Assembly: GCA_022835595.1 (NCBI GenBank)
Contig: BQUP01000008.1
Span: forward strand, 496,001 to 560,000
Length of the DNA: 64,000 bases
DNA from: Cystobasidium ongulense
Taxonomy: Eukaryota; Basidiomycota; Cystobasidiomycetes; Cystobasidiales; Cystobasidiaceae
Reading direction: 5' to 3'
Each line of letters opens with the position of its first letter. Positions within the stretch are counted from its first letter, which is position 1. The position numbers and the translations under genes were made by a program. The notes beneath the pieces were generated by a model. The model saw only the letters and a program-made list of their open reading frames with translations, searched no databases and was not told the DNA's origin. Positions 1 through 12,435 of this stretch are shown here, in pieces.

Positions 1-2
1 AT

Positions 3-958
3 GATACTAAGAAAGCTGTGGCTGAATTGAAGAACAAACATGGCGTCGAGCATCTTGATGTAAGTATACCTACGTCGTCCCTTTTTGTACTAAGGATGCA
101 TCACTTACTCGCAAGTCTTGGTCTTCCACATTATTTGTAGGTCCTCGTCGCAAATGCTGGCTCTGCACTTGAAAGGTAGGTCCTACCTATAGATAAGAAG
201 AGATCTTCTCATGTGCTTATGACACCTTCTTTCTTTCCGCAGTGGTCCGCTTATGACACTTGATCCAGCTAGCTTACGGGCAATGTACGATGTGAATGCA
301 GTGTCCATTTTGGCTTTATATCGTAAGTCGCTTGTCAGGGTGAGCTTAAGAGTCAGTGAGAGATAGACTTACTGATTAAAGTCAATCAACTTGATGCTCT
401 CTTCGTTTATTATCTTATCGCTTAATGTAAGCAGAAGCTACCAAACCTTTGTTGGACAAGAGTACCCTACCAAACGGGAAGTTCGTCTACATTGGTTCAA
501 GTGGTGGTTCTATAGCCAATGTTACTACCTTTGGAGCACACCCTCCTGCTTCTTATTTTGCTAGTAAATGTGCTGGACACTACCTCGTTCGGGCACTAGC
601 TCAGCAAGACGACAAGCTGTGCATTTGCGTAATATGTCCTGGCCTGGTGCGTCTCCATGCTATCTCAACGAGCTGCTGGTATAGGTATGTGTGCAGATTT
701 GAACAAGCTGATGCTGTTTCACGTGTTCGACAACAGGTCTCCACGGGACTAGGTAATGAAGCCGTTCTCAAGACCGGCAAGACGTCATTTGAAGAGAAGA
801 CCGAGTTCTACAAAAAGATGGGAGCTGTTGAGCCTGAAGAGTGTGCTCGAGGACTGCTTCTGAATGTAGACGCTGTGAACATGGAGACTTCCCAGGATAA
901 GTTCTATTCGAACCCTCAGAGCCTGAAAGCTGGCAAGCTGGTTGAAACAGCTTGGTAG
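3..958 (+). CDS. Short-chain dehydrogenase/reductase, 3' part (5' end outside window)
   Basis: NAD(P)-dependent oxidoreductase of the short-chain dehydrogenase family; substrate unknown. Proposed exons are 3-59, 141-175, 243-322, 435-646 and 737-958, giving 201 visible residues in one frame. Seen: a VLVANAG segment (the family's NNAG structural motif), a GSSGG stretch holding the catalytic serine, and YFASK, which fits the catalytic YxxxK. CPGLV follows, as the PG motif does in the family. The N-terminal TGxxxGxG nucleotide-binding loop must lie upstream of base 1. The closest known layout is that of fungal ketoreductases of the norsolorinic-acid-reductase type, but I cannot assign a substrate. 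The family is certain; the exact exon borders are good inferences from GT-AG signals and phase. Confidence 0.85.
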
Positions 959-1908
959 GTGCAGCAAGGCAAACAGCAGCCGTTATTATTGTACTACGAA
1001 TTAATCTGTGTTGGTCAGATTGAATGAAGGAATGCCAGTGCCGCGTCGGCTCGCTGATCCGTTACTAGCGTGAATTAGTGGATCGACAGGCAAAGTGCTT
1101 GTTGGATATTCCGGCAATCCATACTGAAAGCTCCCTGCAGCTGAAGCACTTTACGTGCATGCAAGCTCGCATCAGTCTGGAAACTTGCACTACTGCCTTA
1201 TCGCACGCACGCACACACCTTGCTTGCCTTGCTTTGCCAGAAAGGAAAGAGCCGAAACAAGCTGAGAGAAGATTACGGTGCGAGTGTGCTTGTAGCTTCT
1301 GGGCCAACGGGAACCAGCCTGTCTTCGTTCCTACATCGACCATTCTCGCCCGAGTTGCTGTTCGAAGAGGAGCGCGAAGTGTTCCAGTTCCAAGACCGCC
1401 TCTTCTTCTTCTTCTTCTTCGCGACTTCTACGCTAAGGCGGTGATCGAGAATTGCATGCTCTGATAGCGCGGGCTGCGAGTGTTGGACGAGATTATCATT
1501 GTTGTTGACCTTGTTGCAGGAAGATTGGTGAGTGCAGATGGCGTCTACGATGCATACTTGGTCGCCGTGCTGAGCTACTGCCCGTTCAGCTCGCCGTCCT
1601 TCGTCTGGCCATCGACACCTTCTCGCCAGGCCACAATCGATATATGCGTGCTGCATGATCAGTGTCAAAGACCCACTCGTGGTACACTCGACAGGACAGG
1701 ACAGCACACACTGCCCAAGCGGAGCGTGTGACCCAAAAGATATACCTGTGGACAGATAGTCAAGCCTCGCTGCCACCTCGAGCTAGGTAACCTGGGCGCG
1801 AAGGCGAGGTCCTCTGCTGCCACGGGCGGTCAAGATCATACGCCATATCCGACACACAGCTACACCTGCCCGGCGAGCACTGCCGGTATACCAAGTACAA
1901 GCCCACAC
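959..1908. other. Intergenic; probable promoter and 5' leader of the next gene
   Basis: This 950-base stretch lies between the dehydrogenase stop and the zinc-finger gene start. Open frames on both strands here are short and have low-complexity translations. A CTT-repeat microsatellite lies near 1402-1420. I see no gene. Confidence 0.5.
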
Positions 1909-4856
1909 ATGAGCGACTTCGCGTACAGCGTTCCGCCTGGAGAGGGCACTCCATCCGCTAGACCCGGCACTGCGACAGCTCGTGACGCACAATATTACCA
2001 GCACCAGCAGCCGTCATTAGGCGCAATGATGGGTAGCAGCAGCCATAGCAGCCGAAGTAACAGCCTAAACAGCGACACTGCACCTCCGGCGGATGGCACT
2101 AGCTTCCCCACCAGAGTCGCCGGAAGCCTGTTTGACTCGCGGTTCGACTACGCTCCACCACCGGCGCACTCTGGAGGGCTCGCTAGTGCGAGTGCGACTG
2201 CCGCGACAATGGCTTCTTCGTCCTCATTCGGAGCGGCAGGAGGAAGCAGCACAGGCCAGCCAAGTCAACCTATGTACAATACCTATCCACCGCGCTCTTC
2301 TGGTGGTCTTCCTCCCTCTTCGTACCCTCAACAACGTCCTGGAAGCTCGCAGGGCCCCACTACCAACCCATCCACTACTAGTCTTTTAAACGATCCAAAT
2401 TCCGCTTCTCGCACCGACAATACTAGTTCAGGTACAAATCTATGGGGATACTCCGTACCCTCGCCCCCTCAAACTGCTCAGCCTCAGAATGGTCTTGGTC
2501 TAATTGGCGGCCCGCCTGGCACTGGTGGATCTACTTCAAACGGACTCGGTCACTACCCTGTACAGGATTACAACCAAGCTTCGACTTCCTCTTCCGCAGC
2601 TGTATCTGCTGCGCTTGCAGCGGGTATCGCGATGCCGTCGACCAGCAGTGGACATCCGCCTTATCATGGCTATAATCTCTCAAACACGTGAGTTGGCTGG
2701 ATCTAGATCTCGCCGTATGCACTTGGTTTGCTGTGCTGATGACCATATTTCCTTGTATTTCATCCTACCCCACTCCACTTGACGCCTATCTATCCCTCGC
2801 CCGAACAGCCGTCCCATGACTGCTCCTGGCTCGTCAATAAGCGCACCAGGCTACTACCACGCGTCAGGCTATGGCATGTTCTCGCCAGCGACGTACACGG
2901 GTGCAGGCTTTCCACCTTCTTTCCCTCGACATGTCGACTCTATCGAAATGCAACATTATGCTCAGCATCCTCCTGGGTCGTCAGGTGGGCCACCAGGAAG
3001 TAGTGGAGGAATGCCTCAGCCTCCTGGTTCTGCCAATGAAGCGGCTGTAGCTGCTGCTGCTGCGCTTTCTAGAGACAGAATGTATAGTAATCATCAATAC
3101 TCTGGCTTGCCTAATGAGCCATCAAGTGCCGGACATCGAATACATCTAGCTTCGGCGTCAAGCTCGGATAACATTTTCGCACATCAACCACCTCCGTTGT
3201 CGGGTGGAGCAGGTCATCCTCCCCCATTTGGTCACCTTCCCGGTAATGGATACCACCCAGCCTATCGCCCTGGAACAGAATATAACGCTCGAAGAACATT
3301 GGAAGATCTTGATGAATCGCATTACTCTAGACCTGGTACAAGTGATACCGCACGTCCAGATACGGCGTACTCTACATTCTCAACGCAATCTGGTTACTCT
3401 GCAGCAGCAGCTCTATATCAACATTTAACACATCCTTCTCTTTACCACACAGCTAATAATATGACTGGTGTAGATGAATACGGAAGAGTCAACCATCATC
3501 ATACTTATAATTTCGTACCATTACCAAGCCAGCCGAAGAAGAGACCTAGAAGAAGGTTCGAGGAGATAGAAAGGCTATATAACTGTAACTATCCCGGCTG
3601 CGGTAAAGCCTATGGCACTTTAAACCATTTGAACGCTCACGTTAGTATGCAAAAACATGGTCCTAAAAGGTTACCAGCAGGTAAGTTCCGATTAAAATCC
3701 CTACTTCGTTCCTCTACTATCCTGAAAGTCAGCTAACCAAGTGCTTATTCCCCGTCTTGTAGAATTCAAGGAGATTCGCAAAGCTTGGAGGCAGAGAAAG
3801 AAGGAAGCTGAAGCAGCAGCTAAAGCTCGGGGTGATAAAGATGGTGACTATGGCACCAAAGAAGGCAGACAGAATAGTGGCGACGAATTTGATGAAGATG
3901 AGGAGTCGTTCGAGAAGAACGATGCAGCGCAAGAAATCCCGCGACCTGCTCCACCCGCTTATGCGCCTGGCGCTCCTGGTCCTTCGACGCGTTCTGGAGC
4001 ATCACAAGGTGCACCGCCCACAAATGACTCACTGCGAACCTCACCGCCTTCTTCTACCACCTCAACGCATGCACCAGGAGGAGGTTATCTGTCTACATTT
4101 CACGGGTACTATGGCAGCAATGGTTCAGCACCTCCAGGTGGAGGTGGGATAGCTACGAATTACAACATACGCCCTTCCACTGCTCCAAGCCATCTCATGC
4201 ATCATATATCTGCATTTGGGTCTGTCACTCATCCCTCAGCATTGCTTGGCTCTTCGCCGATGTTAGGAGGCATTGGCAACGGTTTGCCACCCGGTTACCT
4301 TGGATCGAGGAAGAACAGCTTGACGAGCTTACCTCCTTCGTTCGCCAGTATACAAGAAGAAGGCAATGAAGAATCACATTCAACTAATCCAAGCACCGAG
4401 AACGTCAATGGTCAACAAAGCAGATCATCATTATCCAATGGTCCAGAATATCCTGGCAATCCTCATCTCCCCACTCCTCCGATCTTAAATGGCGGATCCA
4501 TGGGACCTACCTCTGTGACTGGTCTTGGAGTTCTTCCTATGCAGAATCACTCTAATCACAATGGAACGAACGGAAGTACCAATAACAATCGAGGTGGAGA
4601 ATCGAGACCTTCTACTGCCTCATCGCCATTCCGTTTCTCAGCATCAGGATTTGGAGAAGCGTACGATCATCTAGAAAGCAGTGAGAAAGCGGATACATTG
4701 GGCAATGCTGCTTCAACTGGGAACAATGACAATCTCGCCTCGCTTGGAAATGGCCCGCAATCGTCGAATCTGAATACAGACCTTGCTGGTCGCTGGTCAC
4801 CGGATTGGAAGAACTTGACGCAAGCAGCAACTTACCAGCAAGAAGTATCGAGATAA
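1909..4856 (+). CDS. Con7-like C2H2 zinc-finger transcription factor
   Basis: A probable nuclear DNA-binding regulator of 914 residues. Exons are 1909-2687, 2809-3680 and 3763-4856, all joined in phase. A single C2H2 finger sits at about residues 519-545 with C-X4-C-X12-H-X5-H spacing. Its core, [11 protein letters not shown], is what I remember as characteristic of the fungal Con7 family, which controls conidium and infection-related genes in ascomycetes. Right after the finger comes a basic stretch ([15 protein letters not shown]), also typical of Con7-type proteins. The rest is low complexity, rich in Ser, Pro, Gly and Asn, with an Ala run, as expected for disordered activation regions. 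The start at 1909 is the first ATG of the long open frame. The zinc finger is seen directly; the Con7 assignment is from memory of the motif. Confidence 0.85.
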
Positions 4857-5535
4857 CTGCATTCTGGGTGCTTTCACAGCGCATTCAATTGCATTTCTCT
4901 TTGTCGCGCCAAAGAAACAAGCTTTGGGCACATGGCTATGCTGCAGATAGTTCAGACCAGATCCCTTCCTCGGAATGACGCATCAGATCTTTAGTAACAA
5001 GGGATGCAATAGACAAGTCTTTCTCCGTGAAAGCTGTCCCCTACCATATCCGAGTTTAAAATCGTCAATCAAAGAACTTGAATACTTGCCAACTCTACCC
5101 CTCAACAATGATGATTTAAAGTGGATACCTATTATTGCTAGATTGCCCTCTCTTACGCTGTCAGACTCTTCCTTCTTTGCTTTCGTTGACTGGTTGTCAT
5201 TTCTTCTCATGCTTCGGTATGCCATGTTGTCATGTATAATGTAGAAATGGATAAATCAGCCTTTTCGCTACGCTGCTTCGTTTTCAAGAAGAATGACTTG
5301 GGCTCTAACGGCCCGTCTGAGCGATACTATGCTCGCCTGCAAAGTCAGTAGGCTCATTGCCCTTGTCAGATCCGCCCGTCTCGGCGGTGTCATTACAAGG
5401 AGGGCCCAAAAGTTTCCGACCCTATCCGACGCCTTCGGACTTGAGACAAACCAATAAGCCCTTTGTATGCTAGTTGTCGACTGTATCGCAACCTATACTA
5501 AGCCGCACGACTAGTGCTTAGTCGCTGTCCAGTTG
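4857..5535. other. Intergenic, downstream of the zinc-finger gene
   Basis: Contains the likely 3' UTR of the zinc-finger gene and short open frames of up to 89 codons with no recognisable content. Nothing further can be supported. Confidence 0.4.
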
Positions 5536-8500
5536 CTAACTTGTTCTGCAAAGTGAATCTACCATCGTCCGACTCGACGTACGCCTCCGCAAGAGCCCAA
5601 ATATCGACCCGAAGTTGTTGTAGAGCATTGAGAGATAATCTAAGATAGAACTTGTCACTCGGCGTTGGATCAGTCTAGTACACAATGTCTTCATCCAGGC
5701 CGTACTTGATCGACTTGAGATAGCCTTCACGTGTCCAACCGTACTGATGACACACGAAGGTAACGCGGAGTCCGGCAAGCACGGAGTCTCGACGTTTTGT
5801 TTGACTGACCATTTGTTGTGGCTGCCTAACCATGTCTGACCTTTTGGAGAAGTGAGGGAGGTGTGAGCGAAAGGTCGGATTTCGTTGAGAATCTCGTTTC
5901 GCAGGTGTTTCGCGTATGCTTTCATCTTGGTGAAGAGGTATTTCTGTATGCAATGACCCAAAAGAATTTTGCTGGTAGGCTACATCGTAAGTTGGCCGTG
6001 AAAATGCCCGCTGAAACGCCCGGTTGCTGATAGCCAATTTCCTGCAAAAGTAGTGCCGTCGGCCCTGGTTATTATGCGTGGCTTCTGTTTGCCCTATTCC
6101 ACATTGATACGCATAATGCTTTCAGCTAGAGCTATCAGACTGGCGTTGAATTGGCGAGGCGATTGCTCCATTGCAGCCGACTTGAAATTTTAGTTGACTT
6201 CCACATAACGTTGCAGACAAAAGTGCAGAAAAGTCGATTCGCCGGCATTGAGAAGACTTTCAAGGTCCGTAAAGCAAGTGCCAGAATCCCTTTCTAGCTT
6301 TCCTAAGCGAGCGACGGTCTTGATAAAATACTTTTCATCTTCGGCAGCATCGCTGATGCTGCCATGCTCGATCCATATAAGAAGCGGGGACGAATGATAG
6401 TTCAATATGTCTAGACGAGTTGCACGAATAAATGATGAGACGGCGTTCTATAGTTGCCGTTGCCATATGAGGGCCCTGTTGAGACAAAGGTTGCGAATGG
6501 CGGCATAACATCCGCGTAGTAGTCGGGTCCATTCGAGCCCAGAGTACACAGGATGGTCTATAGCAGGTCCAATTTGAGTTGCAATGCTATTGTAGAGCCG
6601 TTCTTCTGTCTGATTCGTTAAAGCTGCATAGATGCCACTAATAGGGGGAAGGGACGAGACGGCTGCGGGTGAAGAGGCTGTGAGGGTGATGGTAACGCGC
6701 GACTCGACCTGAAAATGGGTTCTGTTGTATGACTGATAGGCAGGCATGGTTATTGTTCCGGCATTTGAAAGATGTCTGCAATCATTGCGTCGCTAGCTTG
6801 ATACGAGCGCAGGTTCTTGTATTTTCCCTGTCTCCGGAGTCGGGCACCTACACGGTCTCCAGTCCATGACACCGATCTGATGAAAGGAGTTGCCGATCCG
6901 CTACCAGTGTAAGTATTATCAATCTAAAGTGACTTACATCTGGATGTCTCAACCCTTCCTTCTCGAAGTAAGTTGCGCAGTGGGAGGGGTTGGAGGGAGT
7001 CCATGAAATGGCATCAGGCATCGAGGTGTCTTTAGATAGAGTCGGTCAGTCCGTGATGCAAAGCATCTGTCCCAGTTTCCAAGGCTTAAAACGTTCGGTG
7101 CGTGTTAGAATGAAGTAGACTGCTTCATAATCCGAACATACGAAGCGAGTTTGTGATGCAAGAGCGGTACTTGCCTACATCTGCTTGAAATGCACCCTCA
7201 ATCTTCATCCAGAGCTTCCGATCTTGCTCATAAGTGGCTTCGTCTGCCGCTTCTCTTGTAAAGTCTGTCGAGGACCGTATGTGGCTTGCGTTATTGCGGA
7301 TTCCCCCGAGCTCTCTGTGGCGGATGACGCATCATGTACGCAGATTCGAGGGAAGGATAGCTTAGCCCAGAAGGTCTTGCTTGCCGTCTTCGCCTTTCTA
7401 GACATCCGATTCGGTATAGACTTGCGGTATTTCTGCGATAGCATGCGCTTCCCTTTTGGAATTTCGCACTAAGTCTGGATTGACGCGACAGATGCGCACT
7501 GTTCTGGCTCTTCCCTTGTCCTTTGCTTGACCAGAAGTGCCTGAGTCGGCGGGTACGGTCTGACGCATGCGTACCCCATGGTAGATAGTGGCGAACATCA
7601 TCATATAAGCATTGAGCTTATCCGATAACTTCGCTTCCTCCCCTACAAATGTGGCTTGCTTGCCTCATAATTTCCTCAACCGTCTGGGTTATGAGGTTGA
7701 GAGGAGAGTCTCTTAATATCGGCACGCTCTGCAGGCGGGCCAATTCCTCGTCGGATCGGCTCACCAATAGCGTTGGAAGGACCATCGGGACGGCAATGAA
7801 AGCAGCACCGGATTCGACGTATTCCTTGAGTTTGCGGACTTGGGCTAGCCTCCCGGGTAAGGCCTAATTGCCTGACAGGATCTCGTAGGATCGGAGGAGG
7901 AAGCCGATGAAAGCCGTTGAGCTAGCAATTAACCCATTGCGGCTGTTGAAGATGCATGCATCAAGAGCGGCCAGGGTGCAGAACGTCCTGACCGTCGCGC
8001 AGCAATGGCATTGATTGCCTGCTCCACCTCTCCCATTATTTGTGGTGTGACGTCGGCCTGGCGTCGTGCAGCTGCATAGCTCGATCCCGCAATCCTTGGT
8101 CTCCTCGTAGAAATCTGGGGGTCCATGTGCAAAGATCTCGTTGGCGCGACTATGCAGGTGACCAAAAATCTTGATCTTTATCTTGACCGCATTGCCGTCG
8201 ACGGTCTGCTGAAGCTGAGTCATAAGTAGCTGGATGGGGCCAAGCAGAAGACCTGGGTTAGTAGAGCGGCATGTCGTTGGCGTAATTTCAGAGTCGCGGA
8301 CCCTTCCTTGTGCCATACCCAGACCAAACCTACCTTCCCTCCGAGTAGACGCGTCGGGCGGGTCTGTTCGGTCGAGACAGCCTGCCAGAAATCTCGATAG
8401 ACTTCTTTGCTGATGATTTCGACTGTATCTTTGTGAGTTGCGCCATCTGGTGCGATGCTTATCTTGTAACGGCCAGGAGGCTTTCCCTTGACTATAGCGA

Positions 8501-9000
8501 TGGCTCCATAATGCGAGTGGTGTTTCGCAATTCGCACCAGGCGAATGTAGATCACGATCAGAGTCGTCGTATCCGATACTCAAGGAAATTATCTCTACGT
8601 CGCGACTACGAGGAGGGTGCCGTGTCGAGCTGACTCCACGAATTCTTCGAGGAAGGTCGCCAAAGTCGACACTTTGTAAGCATTGGCAAATGCAGGCGCA
8701 TCCAAGCAACAGGAGATATCGACTTGAAGTCTCGCATTGCAGTCCTTGACGAACAGCTTGGTACAAGTGTGTGTTCCAATTAACCATGCTTTGGCATCCA
8801 TTAAGAGTTCTGCAGGCGCATGTCAGTACAAATCTCTTCGCTCGCGGGTCTGGATCCCATGCACTCTACTTGTCTCGCACGTCGGCCCAATAGTAGTCTC
8901 TTTCTTCTCCTTGTTCGAGCCCTGGAGCTGGTTGAGTCTTGTGACGGTACCGCATTCGCTTTGTACAGAGGGTCATTAAGAAGTAATAGAACGAGTGGAA
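5536..9000 (-). pseudogene. Unrecognised coding remnants, probably one or two decayed genes
   Basis: Across 3.5 kb the minus strand shows protein-like fragments in shifting frames. Examples are 8595-8801 and 8220-8555, which share a frame and read like folded protein (a KGKPPGRYKISIAPDG stretch), then pieces near 7864-8230, 7700-7860, 6448-6747, 6190-6405 and 5540-6000. Some frame changes can be explained by short introns with GT and AG ends, but I could not build a gene that stays open throughout, so it appears broken in several places. A TATA-like box lies just upstream (9053-9060). I do not recognise any family. It could instead be an intact intron-rich gene that I failed to splice; transcript data would separate these. 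Confidence 0.35.
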
Positions 9001-9052
9001 TTGTGAAAATTAGTTGAAGAGGGAACAAGGAGGAAGAGCCTGCGGGCTCAGT

Positions 9053-9060
9053 CTTTTATA
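9053..9060 (-). promoter_or_regulatory. TATA-like box
   Basis: On the minus strand this reads TATAAAAG. It lies about 60 bases upstream of the first minus-strand ATG of the decayed region, and a CT-rich stretch follows it, as in fungal transcription start regions. If real, transcription would start near 9020-9030. The match to the consensus is exact, but function is inferred. Confidence 0.4.
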
Positions 9061-9635
9061 CTACTTGGAAGGCACTGTATATCTGGAAGACTGGAAGACG
9101 TTTTAATCAGCTTTGGAAGAACCAACGTCAGGACAGTGGATATTGAAGACCTAACATTAGCATCCATAGAAGGGAAATGGATACATAACACAGTTCAGGA
9201 GAGATCCACGGACATGGAAGGCACCCACAGGAAGTTTCCAATTTTGAAGTTTTCATTTAGCTTGAAAGGATGAAGGATGGTATCGTTGCGCTGCCTTTGA
9301 GCTCTAGTGGACAGGCAACTTGTATGGATTGTGCTGCCCTGCTACACAGACAATTGGACTTCTGCATCAACAGAAGCTCGCGTGTCTAATATGCGAAAGT
9401 AGCGCAGGCTTGTAGAATCTGGAAGTCACGTCCAAGTTCGGGGCGCAGCAGCTAAGATCATGCCAAGAGGCAAGCATTAGTCAGTTAAATTGTATATGGT
9501 CCCTGTCATGAAGCTAGATTGCGCATTTCGACTGTCAAACAGATGACTCAACAGAAGAAACTAGTTTGCCACAATCTGGTACAATCACAACTCGGTAGGT
9601 AAAGGTGATTAGCTAGAGCTATATTAGATATCTGC
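9061..9635. other. Intergenic, no gene seen
   Basis: Between the TATA-like box and the stop of the ubiquitin-eS31 gene. It holds short GGAAGAC-type direct repeats near 9066-9100 but no open frame of note. It includes the 3' UTR of the ubiquitin gene. Confidence 0.4.
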
Positions 9636-10489
<854 letters not shown>

Positions 10490-10912
10490 GGTATCCTCTC
10501 TAGCGATGATAGGTCGCGTCCTGGAGTGGGTTGGAGCGAATCTACGCCTGCAGGATTGCCCGCGAGATTGCCCATGCTGGTGGCGCTGTCCGCCTGCGAC
10601 GCCACCACCCGCTTGGAGCGAACTTCGCAGAATTTCTTCCAACTTGGGACGAAATTCTTGAAAATCATCAGAGGGAAGGCTGAACTTTGCAGGTCGAAGC
10701 GAGAATCGATTGGAAAGCAGGGCATTACGATTAATGCCCAATCCATTACTCCTATCCGCGAATCATTACTATTCCCTTCAAAACGGCCTGCAGAACGACG
10801 ACCGTCGCAAAAAGACGATCGCAATTCTCTGGAATTCAGACAGCGAACGAGCAGCTTGAACGCAGTCGACTTCATCCCGCACTCCACTCCAAGGTAGGAT
10901 AACTCAGTCACC
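10490..10912. promoter_or_regulatory. Shared bidirectional promoter of the eS31 and eL37 genes
   Basis: 423 bases separate the two divergent ribosomal-protein start codons. At 10720-10739 there is a perfect 8-base inverted repeat (GGGCATTA and TAATGCCC) around a 4-base spacer, close to the middle. A shared regulator site for matched output of the two genes is an inference; the layout and the repeat are seen directly. Confidence 0.6.
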
Positions 10913-11994
10913 ATGACAAAGGTAAGCACATCATGCACGTACTGCTGCTGTCCTGCTCGCCGTTCTGGGAGGTGAGATGGGGTGGGCAGACGACGGAGGA
11001 GAGCTGTTGGAATGGCAAAGCAGAGACGAGAGGATGGGCCTGGCAGCTGCATACACTGGGACAAAGCAACATGGCAAGCAAGCATTCAAGACAATTACTA
11101 CACGGTCCGCTCGATCTGACCGTCTACGATGGAGCCGGCCTGCTTGACAACATGATTGTTCATCCAGACGAGGGCTCGTTGGTCTTCCTCATATGAAGAC
11201 GTCGAGCATACCAAAGAGTCAGCACCACAGGGCACGTCTCAACAAGCAGTATTTCACTGCGTACAATATCGCTCTTTCACCAGAGTCTCTGCGTCAAATA
11301 GCCCTCAAACCATTATCAACTGCATATTCGCTACATTCATGCGATCTCATCTACCCGCCTACCTAGATGCGTGTCGCATACTCTCACATCAAATTATCAC
11401 ATGGACATGCGACCTAACCAACAGTTATCATAAAGAGGAATATTCGAAGACCCACAGCGTCGGCATGTCTGCTGCACAAAGTGATAGTAGTGGATAGCAA
11501 AGAAACCCCAGAACGGCTTCAGGACACAAGCGACAGCTATGCCTTTCTCTACTAACAACACACTCTCTCCGGATCAATAGGGTACTCAATCTTTCGGTAA
11601 GAGACACACCAAGTCTCACACCATCTGCAGACGATGCGGCAAGACCTCTTTCCACAAGCAGCACAAGAGTGAGTCTTGTTATACGAGAAGAGAAAACTAC
11701 TTTCTTCGTGCTAATCAGTTCGTCCATCAACAGCCTGCGCTTCGTGCGGTTACCCAGCTGCCAAGCTCCGCTCATACGAGTGGTCCGTCAAGGCTAAGCG
11801 TAGAAAGACAACCGGTACTGGCCGAATGTCCTACCTCAAGGTGCGTTATGACCACATTTTTGAAAGAATGAACGTAGAGCTGACTTTTTATCCTTTTTGT
11901 AATTTTATAGGACGTCTCAAGACGATTCAAGAACGGATTCCGCGAGGGAACAGTTGCTACCCGCAAGGTAAAGAAGACTGAAGAGTCCGCATAA
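10913..11994 (+). CDS. RPL37: 60S ribosomal protein eL37
   Basis: A zinc-binding protein of the large ribosomal subunit, 95 residues. Exons are 10913-10921 (9 nt, coding MTK), 11581-11668, 11734-11840 and 11911-11994. Seen: the CRRCG and CASCG zinc-ligand pairs, the strongly conserved [20 protein letters not shown] region, and an ending in [16 protein letters not shown]. Length and sequence match the family throughout. The first intron (10922-11580) is 659 nt, about ten times the local norm. Long first introns directly after the start are common in fungal ribosomal-protein genes. I looked in it for a box C/D snoRNA (TGATGA ... CTGA) and found no convincing one. Confidence 0.96.
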
Positions 11995-12435
11995 ACGAGT
12001 CTGTTCAGACAAGTTTGACCTACAAAAATTCTATCTTTGGGCAATGAAGGAAACGATGGAGTAATTGAGCATGATGGTGAAACCGATATGGCGAATGATT
12101 TAGATCGGTGGCAGATTTTGGATTCGAGCGTTCTCGAGGCTGGTTATGGGAGAGGAATTATCATTGAATGGCTTCTGCATTTCACAATGTCTTTCTTTAA
12201 CCATGCCTTTTAGCTTTTCGGATACCTCTGCATTTCTAGCGCTGCAATACAGTTTTGATTCCAGTGCTTACATCTTTCTTCCCGCATCGATTTTGCCCTC
12301 GTGACAATTCAGTATCATCCCTAATGCAGCAGGCGTGACGCTATGCATGCGCTCCTGAATGAAAGCTGCGACCACTTGAGAGACAAAACGTGACTTGCAT
12401 CTTTTACTCTTCGATCAACTAAAGTCACCTTGACG
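11995..12435. other. Intergenic between eL37 and Cfd1
   Basis: Holds the eL37 3' UTR and the Cfd1 promoter. The two genes are co-directional. I see no gene or repeat in it. Confidence 0.5.

Noticed and set aside
1078-1776. Overlapping open frames of 128 and 167 codons on opposite strands
   Set aside because: Both are low complexity (one is driven by the CTT repeat) and lie where the promoter and leader of the zinc-finger gene are expected.
7864-8787. 307-codon open frame on the minus strand
   Set aside because: Its translation is Arg-, Cys- and Ser-rich without ordered character, and another frame over the same bases reads more like folded protein. It is probably a shadow frame.
10922-11580. 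Possible snoRNA inside the long eL37 intron
   Set aside because: No matched C and D boxes with terminal pairing were found by eye.
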